From CAWFGW01 sp963849955 (lineage in GTDB: Bacteria; Bacteroidota; Bacteroidia; Cytophagales; JAAEPT01), in contig CAWKJU010000006.1 in NCBI GenBank assembly GCA_963849955.1, positions 186,001 through 250,000 on the forward strand: DNA of 64,000 bases. The letters run 5' to 3'. Below the pieces are notes generated by a model. The model was not told the origin of the DNA. It searched no databases and saw nothing but the letters and a program-made list of their open reading frames with translations. This document shows, piece by piece, positions 8,822 to 18,329 of this stretch. Each line of letters begins with the position of its first letter. Position 1 is the stretch's first letter. Made by a program: the position numbers and the translations under genes.

Positions 8822-9769
8822 CCGTTCTAGCTTAATTAGTTGAAACTCCTTTGTTAAAAAAATATGATCCAATGGCCAACGCATAAAGATGTTTTTAGCA
8901 TTGTAGCTGTTGTAAAATCCTCGTCCTACTCTTACATCATGTAAGATGTTATGAGTACCGGTTAGTTTATCCGTATCCGACCAGACAACATCATTCAAAT
9001 CTCCAGCGACCAGGGTGGGGAGTTTTTTCTTTTGAACTTTTGCCCCTAGTTTAATCATGGCCATTTCATCCTGTCCCACATTATCAGGTAAGTCCTCAAA
9101 GTGAGAAGGAGGAACGGGGTGCACAGTAAAGATGTTAAATTGTTTACCGTTTTTGAGTGTTATTTGACCTTCAAATGACGGTACATGCTCATTTTGAAAA
9201 TAATTTACCTGAATGTTTTCTAACGGGTATTTGCTGTACAACACCATGCCGTAGGTAACTTCATTGATAGTTTTTTGCGCATAAGGATAGTTGTCTTCAA
9301 TACTTTTTAAGTGGTCTGTCCACCAACTATCGATTTCCATTGCTAAAATTAAATCCGGTTTCTTGGACTCTATCAACTTTAAAAGAAGCTTTGGATCGTG
9401 ATTAGTCATTTTAACATTCGTGATTAAAAGACTGATTTGGTCATTAGTGGAAAATTTTCCTTGTTCTGCCGTAGGTATTTTTGTACCCACCATATATGTA
9501 TAGTTGATTAAATAGTGACTCTGTACACCCAATGCCGCTATAAACCCTATTAGAAAGGTATAATCATACCATTTCCATCTTTTCGTGATGAGTAAAAAGA
9601 GTACCAGGCTTATGATTGACGTTAAGAAAAACTGTAAGCGAGGGAAGTCAAGCATTTTTAAAAACCTACTTTCTGTGTTTCTTAAAATGGATAATAATGA
9701 TCCTACCACTAGCACTACGGACAGAATACAAAGGAGAAGATATAATGCCTTTCTTAATTTTTCTATCAT
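8768..9769 (-). CDS. Membrane-anchored endonuclease/exonuclease/phosphatase family protein
   Basis: The protein (333 residues) has three N-terminal hydrophobic helices (about 5-28, 43-61, 68-84) and then an EEP (DNase I/sphingomyelinase-like) catalytic domain. The metal and catalytic motifs are in order: the Glu in LILAMEID, VHPVPPSH, AGDLND, DHIFLT, and the terminal GSDHFPIYAE. It is a metal-dependent phosphodiesterase or phosphatase facing the periplasm. Substrate (nucleic acid, phospholipid or inositol phosphate) cannot be assigned. It sits alone on the minus strand after the polysaccharide operon. Confidence 0.82.
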   Translation of the reverse strand: MIEKLRKALYLLLCILSVVLVVGSLLSILRNTESRFLKMLDFPRLQFFLTSIISLVLFLLITKRWKWYDYTFLIGFIAALGVQSHYLINYTYMVGTKIPTAEQGKFSTNDQISLLITNVKMTNHDPKLLLKLIESKKPDLILAMEIDSWWTDHLKSIEDNYPYAQKTINEVTYGMVLYSKYPLENIQVNYFQNEHVPSFEGQITLKNGKQFNIFTVHPVPPSHFEDLPDNVGQDEMAMIKLGAKVQKKKLPTLVAGDLNDVVWSDTDKLTGTHNILHDVRVGRGFYNSYNAKNIFMRWPLDHIFLTKEFQLIKLERLPSIGSDHFPIYAEIML

Positions 9770-9875
9770 CGGTAGGTATGTTTTATCAATAATTAAACTG
9801 CTGCTTACAACTATAAAGTGAATCTCCCACTAGGAAATAGAATGGTACTTTATTTTTCCAATATAGAAATAAAAT

Positions 9876-10448
9876 CTATTCTAGGTTATTCTTCGGCTCA
9901 TAATACAGTATGATTGCTCCAGAGTCAAATGATTTCGTCTGTAAGAGTTTCAAGGTAATGGTTTCACGGATGTTTTTAAATAAGGGTAAACCATTACCGA
10001 TGATTAGTGGGTGCACACACAGCTGGTATTCGTCAATTAAGCCAAGTTGGGTTAAGGAGACAATTAAACTCGGGCTTCCTACTAAAATGTCTTTTACTGC
10101 TTGCTGTTTAAGTTCCACAACCGTTTCTCTAAGGTCTTTTTTCGCCAACCGGGCAGATTCCCACCCGATTGCAATCGGGTCATCTTGTTTCAGCGTGTGA
10201 GAAAACACAATTTTGGGGATGTGGTCGATTGCTATTGCGAAGTCATCTATTTGTTGATTACCAGTCGGTTCTTTGAGTATGGTTTGCCAGTATTTCATCA
10301 ATTGGAAGGTTGTCCTACCGTACAAGGCAGTGCCACCATTGTTTAAGAGGTCTGTATAGTGTTGATGGATTTGTTCATCGGGAATACCCGCTGTGTGGTC
10401 ACAAAAGCCGTCAATAGTCATGTTTATAGCTGCAATTACCTTACTCAT
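9876..10448 (-). CDS. Dihydrofolate reductase/RibD C-terminal-domain family protein
   Basis: This 190-residue protein begins SKVIAAINMTIDGFCDH, the standard opening of the RibD C-terminal/YyaP-YwjB-like reductase family, and has TALYGRTTFQLM in the nucleotide-binding region. The later KDILVGSPSLIVSLTQLGLIDEY and HPLIIGNGLPLF segments are also typical. The fold binds NADPH; the substrate of these stand-alone members is generally unknown. It is not the riboflavin enzyme itself, because no deaminase domain is present. It is a single gene with no clear partners. Confidence 0.85.
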   Translation of the reverse strand: MSKVIAAINMTIDGFCDHTAGIPDEQIHQHYTDLLNNGGTALYGRTTFQLMKYWQTILKEPTGNQQIDDFAIAIDHIPKIVFSHTLKQDDPIAIGWESARLAKKDLRETVVELKQQAVKDILVGSPSLIVSLTQLGLIDEYQLCVHPLIIGNGLPLFKNIRETITLKLLQTKSFDSGAIILYYEPKNNLE

Positions 10449-10580
10449 AGCTGTGATATATTGTTTGTCTATTTAATTTCGAGGGCGGGATTAATACCAT
10501 AACACCTCCTCCGAATATATGAATTGTAGTTCAGTTGCTCAATAAAGCATGAGTAAATTGATCGTAAAAGGAATAAACGG

Positions 10581-12029
10581 TTACCTCTTTAAACATCGTC
10601 CTCGTGGTTCATCACCTTCATGGAGTACGATTTCAGAATGTAAAAATTCAGCAGCAGCGGCTGAATCTTTGACTTTGGAGGCACTGCGTTCCAACATCGC
10701 TGATTCAAATTCTTTCAACACATTTTCTCTGATTCCTGTCTCTCGCCACTGTGAAAGTGGTCGGCAACCTCTGGCAATTTCACGTGCCAGTGCCAAGGCA
10801 TCCAGCAGTGCCTGGTTGGCACCTTGTCCTTTGAAAGGACTCATTGGGTGGGCAGCATCACCGATGAGCGTGACTGCTCCAACGTCTTCAAATAAATGTG
10901 GTGCGAGCAATTTTCGATCATATACGGGGTAACCAGAAACGTGTGTTGCTGGGGTGGCTGCTAATATCTGAGGAATGGGATTGTGCCATGGTGTTGTTCG
11001 ACAGGCTTCTTCTTTGAGTGCTTGACACCCCTGTGCACTTAATGCTTTGGCCGCTTCTTCTGCTAAAGGGAAGCTAAGCTGCCACATCACCGAATCGGAG
11101 GTATACGGCATCATGTAAATTCGTTCATTACCATTGGCGGTTTGAAATACCGTGGCGGAGTCCAGCAAATCACTTTCTACCCCTTCGAGTGCGTGTAAGG
11201 GACAAATACCTAAAATGACAATGCACCCAAGGTAACGTAGCGGAGTAGCATCCTCTCCAATGATTAACTGACGGACGGCACTGCGTATGCCATCAGCACC
11301 GACCACCAAATCGGCCCTGGCATGCTTGATTTTACCATCCACCTGAAAGTTAAGTAGCATTCCTTCATTAACACTTTTTTCAAAATTGATGAAGTGGTGT
11401 CCCCACTGTATGGACTTATGGTCACCGAGTTGCTCCAGCAGCGCCAAACGCAACGACTGTCTTGCGATATGCACATTTGTACGTTTAGGAGCAGTAGTCA
11501 CACCTGACTGCACCCACTTTCTCATTCCCCATTCACCCAGAACTTTTCCCTCCGTATTATGGATGACGTGTTTAGTAGAAACAACACCTTCTTGTAATGA
11601 AAAAATACCCAACCCCTCAATCGCTTTACTTGCTTGCTGTAACGTAAGGCCGTAGCCCTGTGCCCGGGCTTCAAAATTGCTGTCGCGTTCATAAAGGGTA
11701 AACGGAATACCCCGATGTAGGCAAGCCACTGCTAAAGCCACACCGCCAATGCCGCCACCAATGATGGCTACGTGCGGGTAGTTGTCGTGATCTGGAGTTG
11801 GAGGGTTGGGAGAGGGGATTAACCCCGAACCGTTACAGTTTATACAGGAGTACAGATGTCCCTTCGGTCGCACGGGGGCAGGACCTTCACTGTTCGACTT
11901 TTCAAATGCATCTAACGCACGCTGGTAGTTAAGTCGGTCTTTTTTGCGAAGCCTCCGTCTTTTTTTACCATGGCCTTTGCATTCAGGACAAACCGTCCAG
12001 TTGGGGGATATCTGTGTTTCCTTGTTCAC
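10581..12029 (-). CDS. FAD-dependent monooxygenase with N-terminal DnaJ-type zinc finger
   Basis: The 482-residue protein joins two parts. Residues 11-70 carry two CxxCxGxG repeats (CPECKGHG at C14/C17, CINCNGSG at C62/C65), the zinc-finger pattern of DnaJ. From about 86 it is a class A flavin monooxygenase of the PHBH/TetX type: FAD-binding GGGIGG at 91-96, the DG motif GADGIRSAVR, and the GD motif LIGDAAHPMSPFKGQGANQ. Such enzymes hydroxylate aromatic or polycyclic substrates with NAD(P)H and O2; the substrate here is unknown. The gene is noticeably richer in G+C than its neighbours (one 60-base line at 11281 is 55% G+C), suggesting transfer. It stands alone. Confidence 0.87.
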   Translation of the reverse strand: MNKETQISPNWTVCPECKGHGKKRRRLRKKDRLNYQRALDAFEKSNSEGPAPVRPKGHLYSCINCNGSGLIPSPNPPTPDHDNYPHVAIIGGGIGGVALAVACLHRGIPFTLYERDSNFEARAQGYGLTLQQASKAIEGLGIFSLQEGVVSTKHVIHNTEGKVLGEWGMRKWVQSGVTTAPKRTNVHIARQSLRLALLEQLGDHKSIQWGHHFINFEKSVNEGMLLNFQVDGKIKHARADLVVGADGIRSAVRQLIIGEDATPLRYLGCIVILGICPLHALEGVESDLLDSATVFQTANGNERIYMMPYTSDSVMWQLSFPLAEEAAKALSAQGCQALKEEACRTTPWHNPIPQILAATPATHVSGYPVYDRKLLAPHLFEDVGAVTLIGDAAHPMSPFKGQGANQALLDALALAREIARGCRPLSQWRETGIRENVLKEFESAMLERSASKVKDSAAAAEFLHSEIVLHEGDEPRGRCLKR

Positions 12030-12175
12030 TTTTTATTACCAACCGGTATCTTGAATAATCATTTTTTTAATACACCCTGAGCGAATTCAAGTAATATTGG
12101 TCACTATCTCAATTGGCTTTTATAAGATACGTTTCAAATTTAACTATTTTTTCTATCAATAGCTGTAGGAGGTTT

Positions 12176-12289
12176 TTGTTAGGATACTTTCAAAATAAAT
12201 TTCTGAGAGGATTGGTCTTTGTTGGTGTTGTCTTCGCCATTGTGGGTGTTCTCACCAACAAGAGAGCAACTCAAAATAACCCTAAATAG
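12176..12289 (+). CDS. Possible 37-residue single-span membrane protein
   Basis: An in-frame TTG at 12176 opens a 37-codon frame encoding one hydrophobic helix (LRGLVFVGVVFAIVGVLT) and a basic, polar tail (NKRATQNNPK). AGGAGG lies at 12167-12172, but only three bases before the TTG, too close for an ideal ribosome site. A hairpin follows nine bases after the stop. The codons favour C-ending forms unlike the A+T-rich flanks. I do not recognise it; it could be a decayed fragment. Confidence 0.22.
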   Translation: MLGYFQNKFLRGLVFVGVVFAIVGVLTNKRATQNNPK

Positions 12290-12297
12290 TATAAATG

Positions 12298-12319
12298 TTG
12301 TCGGTCATAAGACCAACAA
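12298..12319. other. Hairpin after the small open frame
   Basis: TTGTCGGTC and GACCAACAA pair with one mismatch around the four-base loop ATAA. It lies just beyond the possible small gene, and a T-rich run follows at about 12328. Related arms (TTGTTGGTG at 12219-12227, CACCAACAA at 12253-12261) lie inside the frame. The rest of the 12030-12397 gap shows nothing recognisable. Confidence 0.35.
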
Positions 12320-12397
12320 TGGCAAAATATTTTTCTTTGTAAGCCCAAGGAGAGCTACGCATAACTTTGCGGTATAGAGAAACTGAAAATCTCTTTG

Positions 12398-13573
12398 CTA
12401 TTGAATAGATAGTGCTTCACCTCCTTGGGAAATAACGACCTGATCAATGTATATCTGAACAGGGTCTTTGATAGCGGTATCGCAACAGTCATATATATAA
12501 TCGTTATTTATATCTCCACTAGGTTTACAACAATCAGTATAGTAATTCTCGTATGAATCCATAAACTGAAACATAATTTTGTTGGATTGAAGGAAATCTT
12601 GGAACTTCATTGCGGTGCCAAATCCAAATTCATCTTTAAATACACTTAAAGCGATAGAAACTTTTTGCCATCCCGTTACAGTATAGATGCCTCTTGGTTT
12701 AATAGTTCTTGCAAATTGTTTGGCTAATTTCACATCACTGTTCCCAATAAAAATTCGTAGTTGACTTTCTTTAGTGTTATTGAAGTTGACTAAAAAATTG
12801 ATGTAATATTCTTTTAAATCTTGATTTTCACTAGTTATAACACTACCAGGGTAGTTGAGAAAGTTCTCAGGCCAAGGTGAGACCAGATCGTTTTGAAAGC
12901 CGGTCTTTGATGAGATGTCCGCCACATAGCCAAAGGTGTTGGGTAAAATACCACCTCCTTCAACCGTTGCGTAAACATAATTCCCTCCAGCTGGACTTGA
13001 TGCAATGGCATTAATATCCGTATTGATACCTACAGATGAATTTACGCCTGCATTCGCCTCAAAAAAGCCATTGGTAAAATCGGTTGTTACCATTGCAGAT
13101 CGTATGCCTCCACCGTCAAAATCACTGATGAGCAATTCTTTAACAAGCGATGTACTCGCAGATATTTTGAGCTTAGTAGTAAATTCAACGCTTTCAGTTT
13201 CATCATAATTCACCACTACAGAATATTGTGATCCAATGGATAACTCATTTGGAACTTTAATATAGAGAACATACCCATCTTTAGATACTGAATCAATTTC
13301 AGCGATGATATTACCTATAGTGACAGTTGCTTTGCTTAATGCCTTTCCATGTAACTGCAATTGAGAACCCGGAGCGACTACCGTAGGAGAATAATACTCC
13401 ACAGCAGTTTTTTCTTCGATAAGTGGTGGTTCTACGAGTGTATCAGTAGTAACTGTGGTGTCACTTGTAGTGGCATTCGGTTCATTCTCCTTTTTGTCAT
13501 CTTTATCTTTACATGAATTCACTATTACAGTCAAAATGACCGTGATTAAGAGTATTGAAACGAATTTTTTCAC
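12398..13573 (-). CDS. Glycan-binding-type surface lipoprotein with IPT/TIG domain
   Basis: The protein (391 residues) has a lipoprotein signal (VIVNSC, Cys21), an acidic Thr-rich linker (about 22-55) and an IPT/TIG-like immunoglobulin domain (YYSPTVVAPGSQLQLHGKAL through about 140). A larger C-terminal beta domain resembles surface glycan-binding proteins of Sus-like systems. Near the C terminus two Cys pairs flank a 12-residue loop with Asp/Asn at calcium-ligand spacing (DINNDYIYDCCD). It should sit on the outer membrane and bind polysaccharide, but no SusC/SusD pair or glycoside hydrolase is adjacent, so it is an orphan. Confidence 0.72.
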   Translation of the reverse strand: MKKFVSILLITVILTVIVNSCKDKDDKKENEPNATTSDTTVTTDTLVEPPLIEEKTAVEYYSPTVVAPGSQLQLHGKALSKATVTIGNIIAEIDSVSKDGYVLYIKVPNELSIGSQYSVVVNYDETESVEFTTKLKISASTSLVKELLISDFDGGGIRSAMVTTDFTNGFFEANAGVNSSVGINTDINAIASSPAGGNYVYATVEGGGILPNTFGYVADISSKTGFQNDLVSPWPENFLNYPGSVITSENQDLKEYYINFLVNFNNTKESQLRIFIGNSDVKLAKQFARTIKPRGIYTVTGWQKVSIALSVFKDEFGFGTAMKFQDFLQSNKIMFQFMDSYENYYTDCCKPSGDINNDYIYDCCDTAIKDPVQIYIDQVVISQGGEALSIQ

Positions 13574-14081
13574 GTGATTTTAATTAATAAGTTATCAGAA
13601 AAGGTAGTAGTTGACTAAGTGACCTTGGTTTATTTATTAGCGTGTAGGAAATTTTGTGCTAAGTACGTAATTATTTGTCGATAAATTCAAAAATTGATAT
13701 ATTGTTTTTGTTGAAAGGGATATATAGAATAAATAAATAGCTGGTATCAACTCTAAGATTTCCCCTTTAGCATCTACTATTTCTTGATGATTTTAATTTT
13801 CTTTAATCACTTCAACTTCCAGAATATCTAAGCCATCTAGGTCATCTCAAATCCCTTTTTTGAAAACTTGTAATAAGAAGAGGTAAGGTTTAAATTAATT
13901 TCTAGACTAACTATAAACCTATATTTCTGACATGACGACATAGGTTTAGAACTGAATTCATTTGTATCTAAAAATTTAAAAACAATGCAAGGTACATTGC
14001 CATGAGTTCTTGAAGTCACATTTTAAAACACTACTTTTCAACACTTACATAATCTTTAAACTTTCTGTTATAAATTGCGAC
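13574..14081. other. Long divergent intergenic region
   Basis: About 500 A+T-rich bases separate two divergent genes. The only structure I see is a perfect nine-base inverted repeat (TAAACCTAT at 13914-13922, ATAGGTTTA at 13940-13948). A 60-codon minus-strand frame (13837-14019) has no features of a real protein. Promoters for both flanking genes are expected here but no good TAnnTTTG box was found. Confidence 0.5.
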
Positions 14082-15113
14082 ATGGCTGCAGTTGATGCGA
14101 ACAAAATTATAACCGAACTCAAAGGAGGTAAATACCGCCCGGTGTATTTTTTACAAGGTGAGGAAGCATTTTATATTGATCAAATTTCTGATTACATCGA
14201 AAAAAATGCCTTAGAAGAATCTCAGAAAGGATTTAATCAAGTCATTCTTTATGGTCGCGATATCGATGTGAATGTAGTCATCCAAAATGCGCGTAGGTTT
14301 CCCATGATGAGCGAACGGCAAGTGGTCATCATCAAAGAAGCACAAGACTTAAAAGGACTTGGTCGTGAAAACGAAGCAAAGTTGTTAATGGACTACATCG
14401 CCAACCCATTGCCTTCCACCATACTTGTGTTTTGTCACAAGAACAAGGTGCTTGATGGTCGAAAAGCATTAGCAAAGACCATTGATAAAAACGCGGTGTT
14501 GGTGACCACCAAAAAGCTGTATGACAATAAAATACCGGCATGGGTAGGGGACTATGTCAAAGAGCGCGGCTATCGAATTGGTATTAAAGCTACTGCATTA
14601 TTGGCGGAGTCTGTAGGTAGCGACTTGGCAAGACTTTCCAATGAAATTGAAAAGATCATCATCAATGTGCCCTCAAAAGGCAGTGAGATCACAGAGGATC
14701 ACATTCAAAAATTTGTAGGCATCAGTAAAGACTACAACGTTTTTGAGCTTCAGAAAGCTTTAATGATTAAAGATGTCGTGAAAGCGAACCGCATTATTAA
14801 CTATTTTGCGCAAGACCCCAAAGGCAACCCCTTGATTCCAATTATCACGGTATTATTTGGGTTTTATTCTCGTTTGCTCATGGCACATCACCAACAAGAC
14901 AAGTCCGAGCGTAACATCGCATCCGTGTTAAAAGTGAATCCTTATTTTGCAAAAGACTACTTGACCGGCATCCGAAATTACAATTTGACCGCCACGTTTA
15001 ATTGCATTCGTTTCTTAAAAGATGCCGATTTACAATCCAAAGGAATCAAAGGCGGCAGCATGAAAGAAGAAGACATCATGAAAGAATTGGTGTTTAAATT
15101 GTTACATGTGTAA
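14082..15113 (+). CDS. holA: DNA polymerase III delta subunit
   Basis: This 343-residue protein has the HolA layout. An N-terminal AAA+-like domain opens with PVYFLQGEEAFYIDQ and contains RRFPMMSERQVVIIKEAQ. A helical lid follows, then the C-terminal collar domain (FELQKALMIKD, VLFGFYSRLLMAH). It is the clamp-loader wrench that opens the beta clamp. ATG at 14082 is chosen because the family starts close to this point; an upstream TTG at 14010 would add 24 unrelated residues. It stands alone, with 120 bases before the next gene. Confidence 0.93.
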   Translation: MAAVDANKIITELKGGKYRPVYFLQGEEAFYIDQISDYIEKNALEESQKGFNQVILYGRDIDVNVVIQNARRFPMMSERQVVIIKEAQDLKGLGRENEAKLLMDYIANPLPSTILVFCHKNKVLDGRKALAKTIDKNAVLVTTKKLYDNKIPAWVGDYVKERGYRIGIKATALLAESVGSDLARLSNEIEKIIINVPSKGSEITEDHIQKFVGISKDYNVFELQKALMIKDVVKANRIINYFAQDPKGNPLIPIITVLFGFYSRLLMAHHQQDKSERNIASVLKVNPYFAKDYLTGIRNYNLTATFNCIRFLKDADLQSKGIKGGSMKEEDIMKELVFKLLHV

Positions 15114-15233
15114 ATGTGGATAAATACTTTTTCACTATTCATTTAGCTCGAACTAATATTTTATAGTTTTACTATAATTCTTCTGCTTAAAAGATAATAA
15201 AATCAATAAAGAAGAAGTAGTAGTTGTTAGGAT

Positions 15234-18200
15234 ATGAGAAAAATTAGTTGTTTTGTTTTTGTTAGTTTTTTGTGGACAACCCTAAGTTGTTTCGGGCAAA
15301 ACACCTTGAAAAAGACTCCTGATTTAGTCCAATATCAATCTGCGAAAGATTTAATTCAAAAAGAAAAATACGCTTCAGCATATCCGTTATTTGTGGAAAT
15401 TGCGAAGACCACCACCAGTGAATTAAGACGCAAAGAAGCAAATTTTTATGTGGCTTTGTGTGCCTTACAGCTTGAGCAGCCTAATGCAGAAGATTTATTT
15501 TTAGACTTCCTAAAAAAATCACCTAATGACCCCTTGGCAAACCGCGCTTATTACGAGTTAGGTACCTACTATTATCGAAAGCAGAAATATGAAAAGGCGA
15601 TTAAGTATTTAAGCCAAACTGATTTTTCATTCCTCGATAAAAAAGAGCGTTACGAAGTGGAATTCAGCCTGGCGTATGCGTATTTTATTACCAAAGATTT
15701 AGACAACGCAGAGAGACACTTTGAAGCAGTAAAAAATAACGATCATAAGTATAAATATGCTGCAAACTATTATTCAGGCTACATTAAGTTTAAAAAAGAT
15801 AACTATGACGCGGCCATCCGTGATTTAAAAGTGGCAGAAGAAAATGGGGTTTACAAGCAAATTGTACCTTACATGATTGCCAACATCTATTACAAGAAAA
15901 AAGATTACAAAACTTTAGTCGACTATACCGAACCTATTATTAAGAGCAATGAAAAGGTATCCGCTAAAGCTGAGATTGTCGAGTTGACTGCAGAATCCTA
16001 TTTTTTAATGGAAAACTACTCCAAAGCAGCAACTTATTTCAATGCTTATTTAGACGCTAAAAAGAGTCCAGATAAAGAAATTAATTACAGAGCAGGTTAT
16101 GCTAACTTGAAGGATGGCAACACCCAAAAATCCATTGAATACTTTAAGGAAGTCGCAGACTCTAAAGACAGCTTAGGCCAATACGCTTCTTATTATTTAG
16201 GCCAGGCTTATATCGCAGACAACAATAAAGTATATGCCCTTACAGCCTTAACAGAAGCTTCGCGATCAACCTATAATACAAGTATCCAAGAAGCCGCTTT
16301 GTATGATGTTGGTCGGTTGAATTATGAATTAGAGCATTTTGATCGCGCAATTAAAGCCTTTGCAGAATTTGATAAGTTATTTCCTGGAAGTTCACGAAAA
16401 GAAAAAAGTCAAGAGCTGTTGAGTGATGCCTATGTGTATTCTAATAACTATAATGAAGCCCTAGTGTATTTGGAGTCGCAACCCTACCTCACGGCAAAGA
16501 TGAAAGAAAACTACCAGCATGTGGCTTATTTAAAAGCAGTGGAGTTATACAATAAACGAGAGTTTGACAAGGCATTGGTCTACTTAGATAAATCCCTTAA
16601 GTATCCCGCTAATAAGGAAATAGAAGCCGAATGCCAATATTTACAAGGTGAAACCTATTCCCTGAAACATAATTGGCAATCAGCCATCAACGCTTATGCA
16701 CGTGTTTTTCAGTTGACCTCTGAGCGCTCACTCATCTTTTTAAAAGCACGCTATGGAATTGGTTATGCCTACTTTAATAGCAATGAGTATAAAAAAGCAA
16801 AAGAACACTTCTCTAAATTTTTAGCTGCCTCTGAAGTAAAAGACACCAAAATGTATGGAGATGCTTTTTTACGATTGGGTGATTGTTATTATTTCGAAAA
16901 GAATTACGATGAGGCCATCAAACAATACAAAGCAGCCATTGATAGAAAAATTGCAGGTGCAGATTATGCGTATTATCAATTGGGGCTAGTATATGCCATT
17001 AGCGATCAGCTAGAAAAGAGTGATGAAAGTTTTGCCTATTTGGAAAAGAACTTCCCACAATCTCCTTATCGCGTGAAAGCAAGTTATAATAGAGCTCGCG
17101 TAGCATTTGAAAATGGTAAATACGACAAAGCTGAAGGTCTTTATACCAATTATATCAATAGATACAGTGCAGATAAAATGTACCCTGTGGCTTTGTTAAA
17201 GCGTGGTAAAACATATTTTAACTTAGGTAAATACCAAAAATCATTAGCGGATTACGATCAGTTGTTGGATAATTTCTGCCAAGAAGAGGTGGCAGAAAGT
17301 GCGCTTGCTGGAGCACAACAAGCGTTGTCTAACTTAAACCGAAGTAATGAATTCGATTCACGATTAAACAAATTTGAATCGTGTAACCCTACCAATGAGT
17401 CAATAGAAAAAATTCGATTTGAAGCCGCAGAGGTTAATTATCGCGCACTTGAAAACGAGTTAGCAGCTACTAAATTCAACCGATTCTTGAAAAACTATCC
17501 CAACTCTTCTTACAAAAACCAAGCAATCTACTATTTAGCGGATTCGTATTATGAGTTGAAAAAATATGACAGTTCTGCGTATTATTACGAGCAAGTAAAA
17601 ACAAATGGTACCAAAGACAATTATGAGAAGTCATTAATCAAATTGAGTAAAATGTATTTGGATTTAGGCAAATACGAAAAAGCGAAAACCAATGCAGAAC
17701 AATTGCTTAATGTAGCTACCAATCGAAGAAAACAAGCCGATGCGTTAACGGTGTTGGTAAATGCCACTTATCATTTGAATAGCTTGGATAGCACCATGAT
17801 GTATGCAAACAGGGTGCTGAATGATCCATCAATACCAGGTTATGTAAAAACTGAAGCAGGGCTTTTTGCAGCTAAGGTAAGTTACCAAAGAGACAGCCTG
17901 GATCAAGCGACCGATGAGTTTTTACATATTGTAAACTCTTCCGCTGACGAATTCGGGGCAGAAGCAAACTATTATGTAGGAAAAATTTTATACGATCAGA
18001 AAAAGTACAGACAATCCATTGAAGTGTTGTATGAGATGAATAAAAACTTTCCATCCTACCAAAAATGGGTAGGTAAGTCGTACTTATTAATTGCAGAGAA
18101 TGACATTGAATTGAACGAGTTGTTTCAAGCGAAAGCAATATTACAATCGCTCGTAGACAATTCCCCTGTAAAAGAGGTGGTACAACAAGCAAAAGCCAAA

Positions 18201-18329
18201 TTGAAAACGCTGGAGGAACTACAGTCAAAAGAAAAAGTAGAGACTCAAAAAGTGATTCAAATAGATTTAAATGCGCCTGAGGATAAGGCAATACAAGCAA
18301 TCGATTCTGTCAATGTTGAAACTGAATAA
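15234..18329 (+). CDS. Large secreted tetratricopeptide-repeat protein
   Basis: The protein (1031 residues) has a signal peptide ending near LSCFGQ and then TPR units almost throughout. Repeat cores such as YYELGTYYYRKQKYEKAIKY, FLRLGDCYYFEKNYDEAIKQ and IYYLADSYYELKKYDSSAYY recur about every 34-40 residues. It is probably a periplasmic scaffold. The following barrel gene starts inside its last codons, and HU/SPOR, ExbB, ExbD and TonB genes follow in one directon, so it likely works with a TonB-energised outer-membrane system. No enzymatic motif is seen, and the exact partner is unknown. Confidence 0.85.
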   Translation: MRKISCFVFVSFLWTTLSCFGQNTLKKTPDLVQYQSAKDLIQKEKYASAYPLFVEIAKTTTSELRRKEANFYVALCALQLEQPNAEDLFLDFLKKSPNDPLANRAYYELGTYYYRKQKYEKAIKYLSQTDFSFLDKKERYEVEFSLAYAYFITKDLDNAERHFEAVKNNDHKYKYAANYYSGYIKFKKDNYDAAIRDLKVAEENGVYKQIVPYMIANIYYKKKDYKTLVDYTEPIIKSNEKVSAKAEIVELTAESYFLMENYSKAATYFNAYLDAKKSPDKEINYRAGYANLKDGNTQKSIEYFKEVADSKDSLGQYASYYLGQAYIADNNKVYALTALTEASRSTYNTSIQEAALYDVGRLNYELEHFDRAIKAFAEFDKLFPGSSRKEKSQELLSDAYVYSNNYNEALVYLESQPYLTAKMKENYQHVAYLKAVELYNKREFDKALVYLDKSLKYPANKEIEAECQYLQGETYSLKHNWQSAINAYARVFQLTSERSLIFLKARYGIGYAYFNSNEYKKAKEHFSKFLAASEVKDTKMYGDAFLRLGDCYYFEKNYDEAIKQYKAAIDRKIAGADYAYYQLGLVYAISDQLEKSDESFAYLEKNFPQSPYRVKASYNRARVAFENGKYDKAEGLYTNYINRYSADKMYPVALLKRGKTYFNLGKYQKSLADYDQLLDNFCQEEVAESALAGAQQALSNLNRSNEFDSRLNKFESCNPTNESIEKIRFEAAEVNYRALENELAATKFNRFLKNYPNSSYKNQAIYYLADSYYELKKYDSSAYYYEQVKTNGTKDNYEKSLIKLSKMYLDLGKYEKAKTNAEQLLNVATNRRKQADALTVLVNATYHLNSLDSTMMYANRVLNDPSIPGYVKTEAGLFAAKVSYQRDSLDQATDEFLHIVNSSADEFGAEANYYVGKILYDQKKYRQSIEVLYEMNKNFPSYQKWVGKSYLLIAENDIELNELFQAKAILQSLVDNSPVKEVVQQAKAKLKTLEELQSKEKVETQKVIQIDLNAPEDKAIQAIDSVNVETE

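Noticed and set aside
10549..10932. Plus-strand frame opposite the monooxygenase 3' end
   Set aside because: It mirrors a well-supported minus-strand gene, and no protein family is visible.
8477..13600. Genomic island or prophage
   Set aside because: Mixed single genes, one with different base composition, but no integrase, transposase, tRNA or terminal repeats were seen.
13837..14019. 60-codon minus-strand frame before holA
   Set aside because: No signal, helix or motif; it lies in an A+T-rich divergent promoter region and contains an inverted repeat.
15234..18329. Repetitive DNA in the large TPR gene
   Set aside because: Similarity is at protein level between TPR units; the nucleotide sequence is diverged and shows no tandem DNA repeat.
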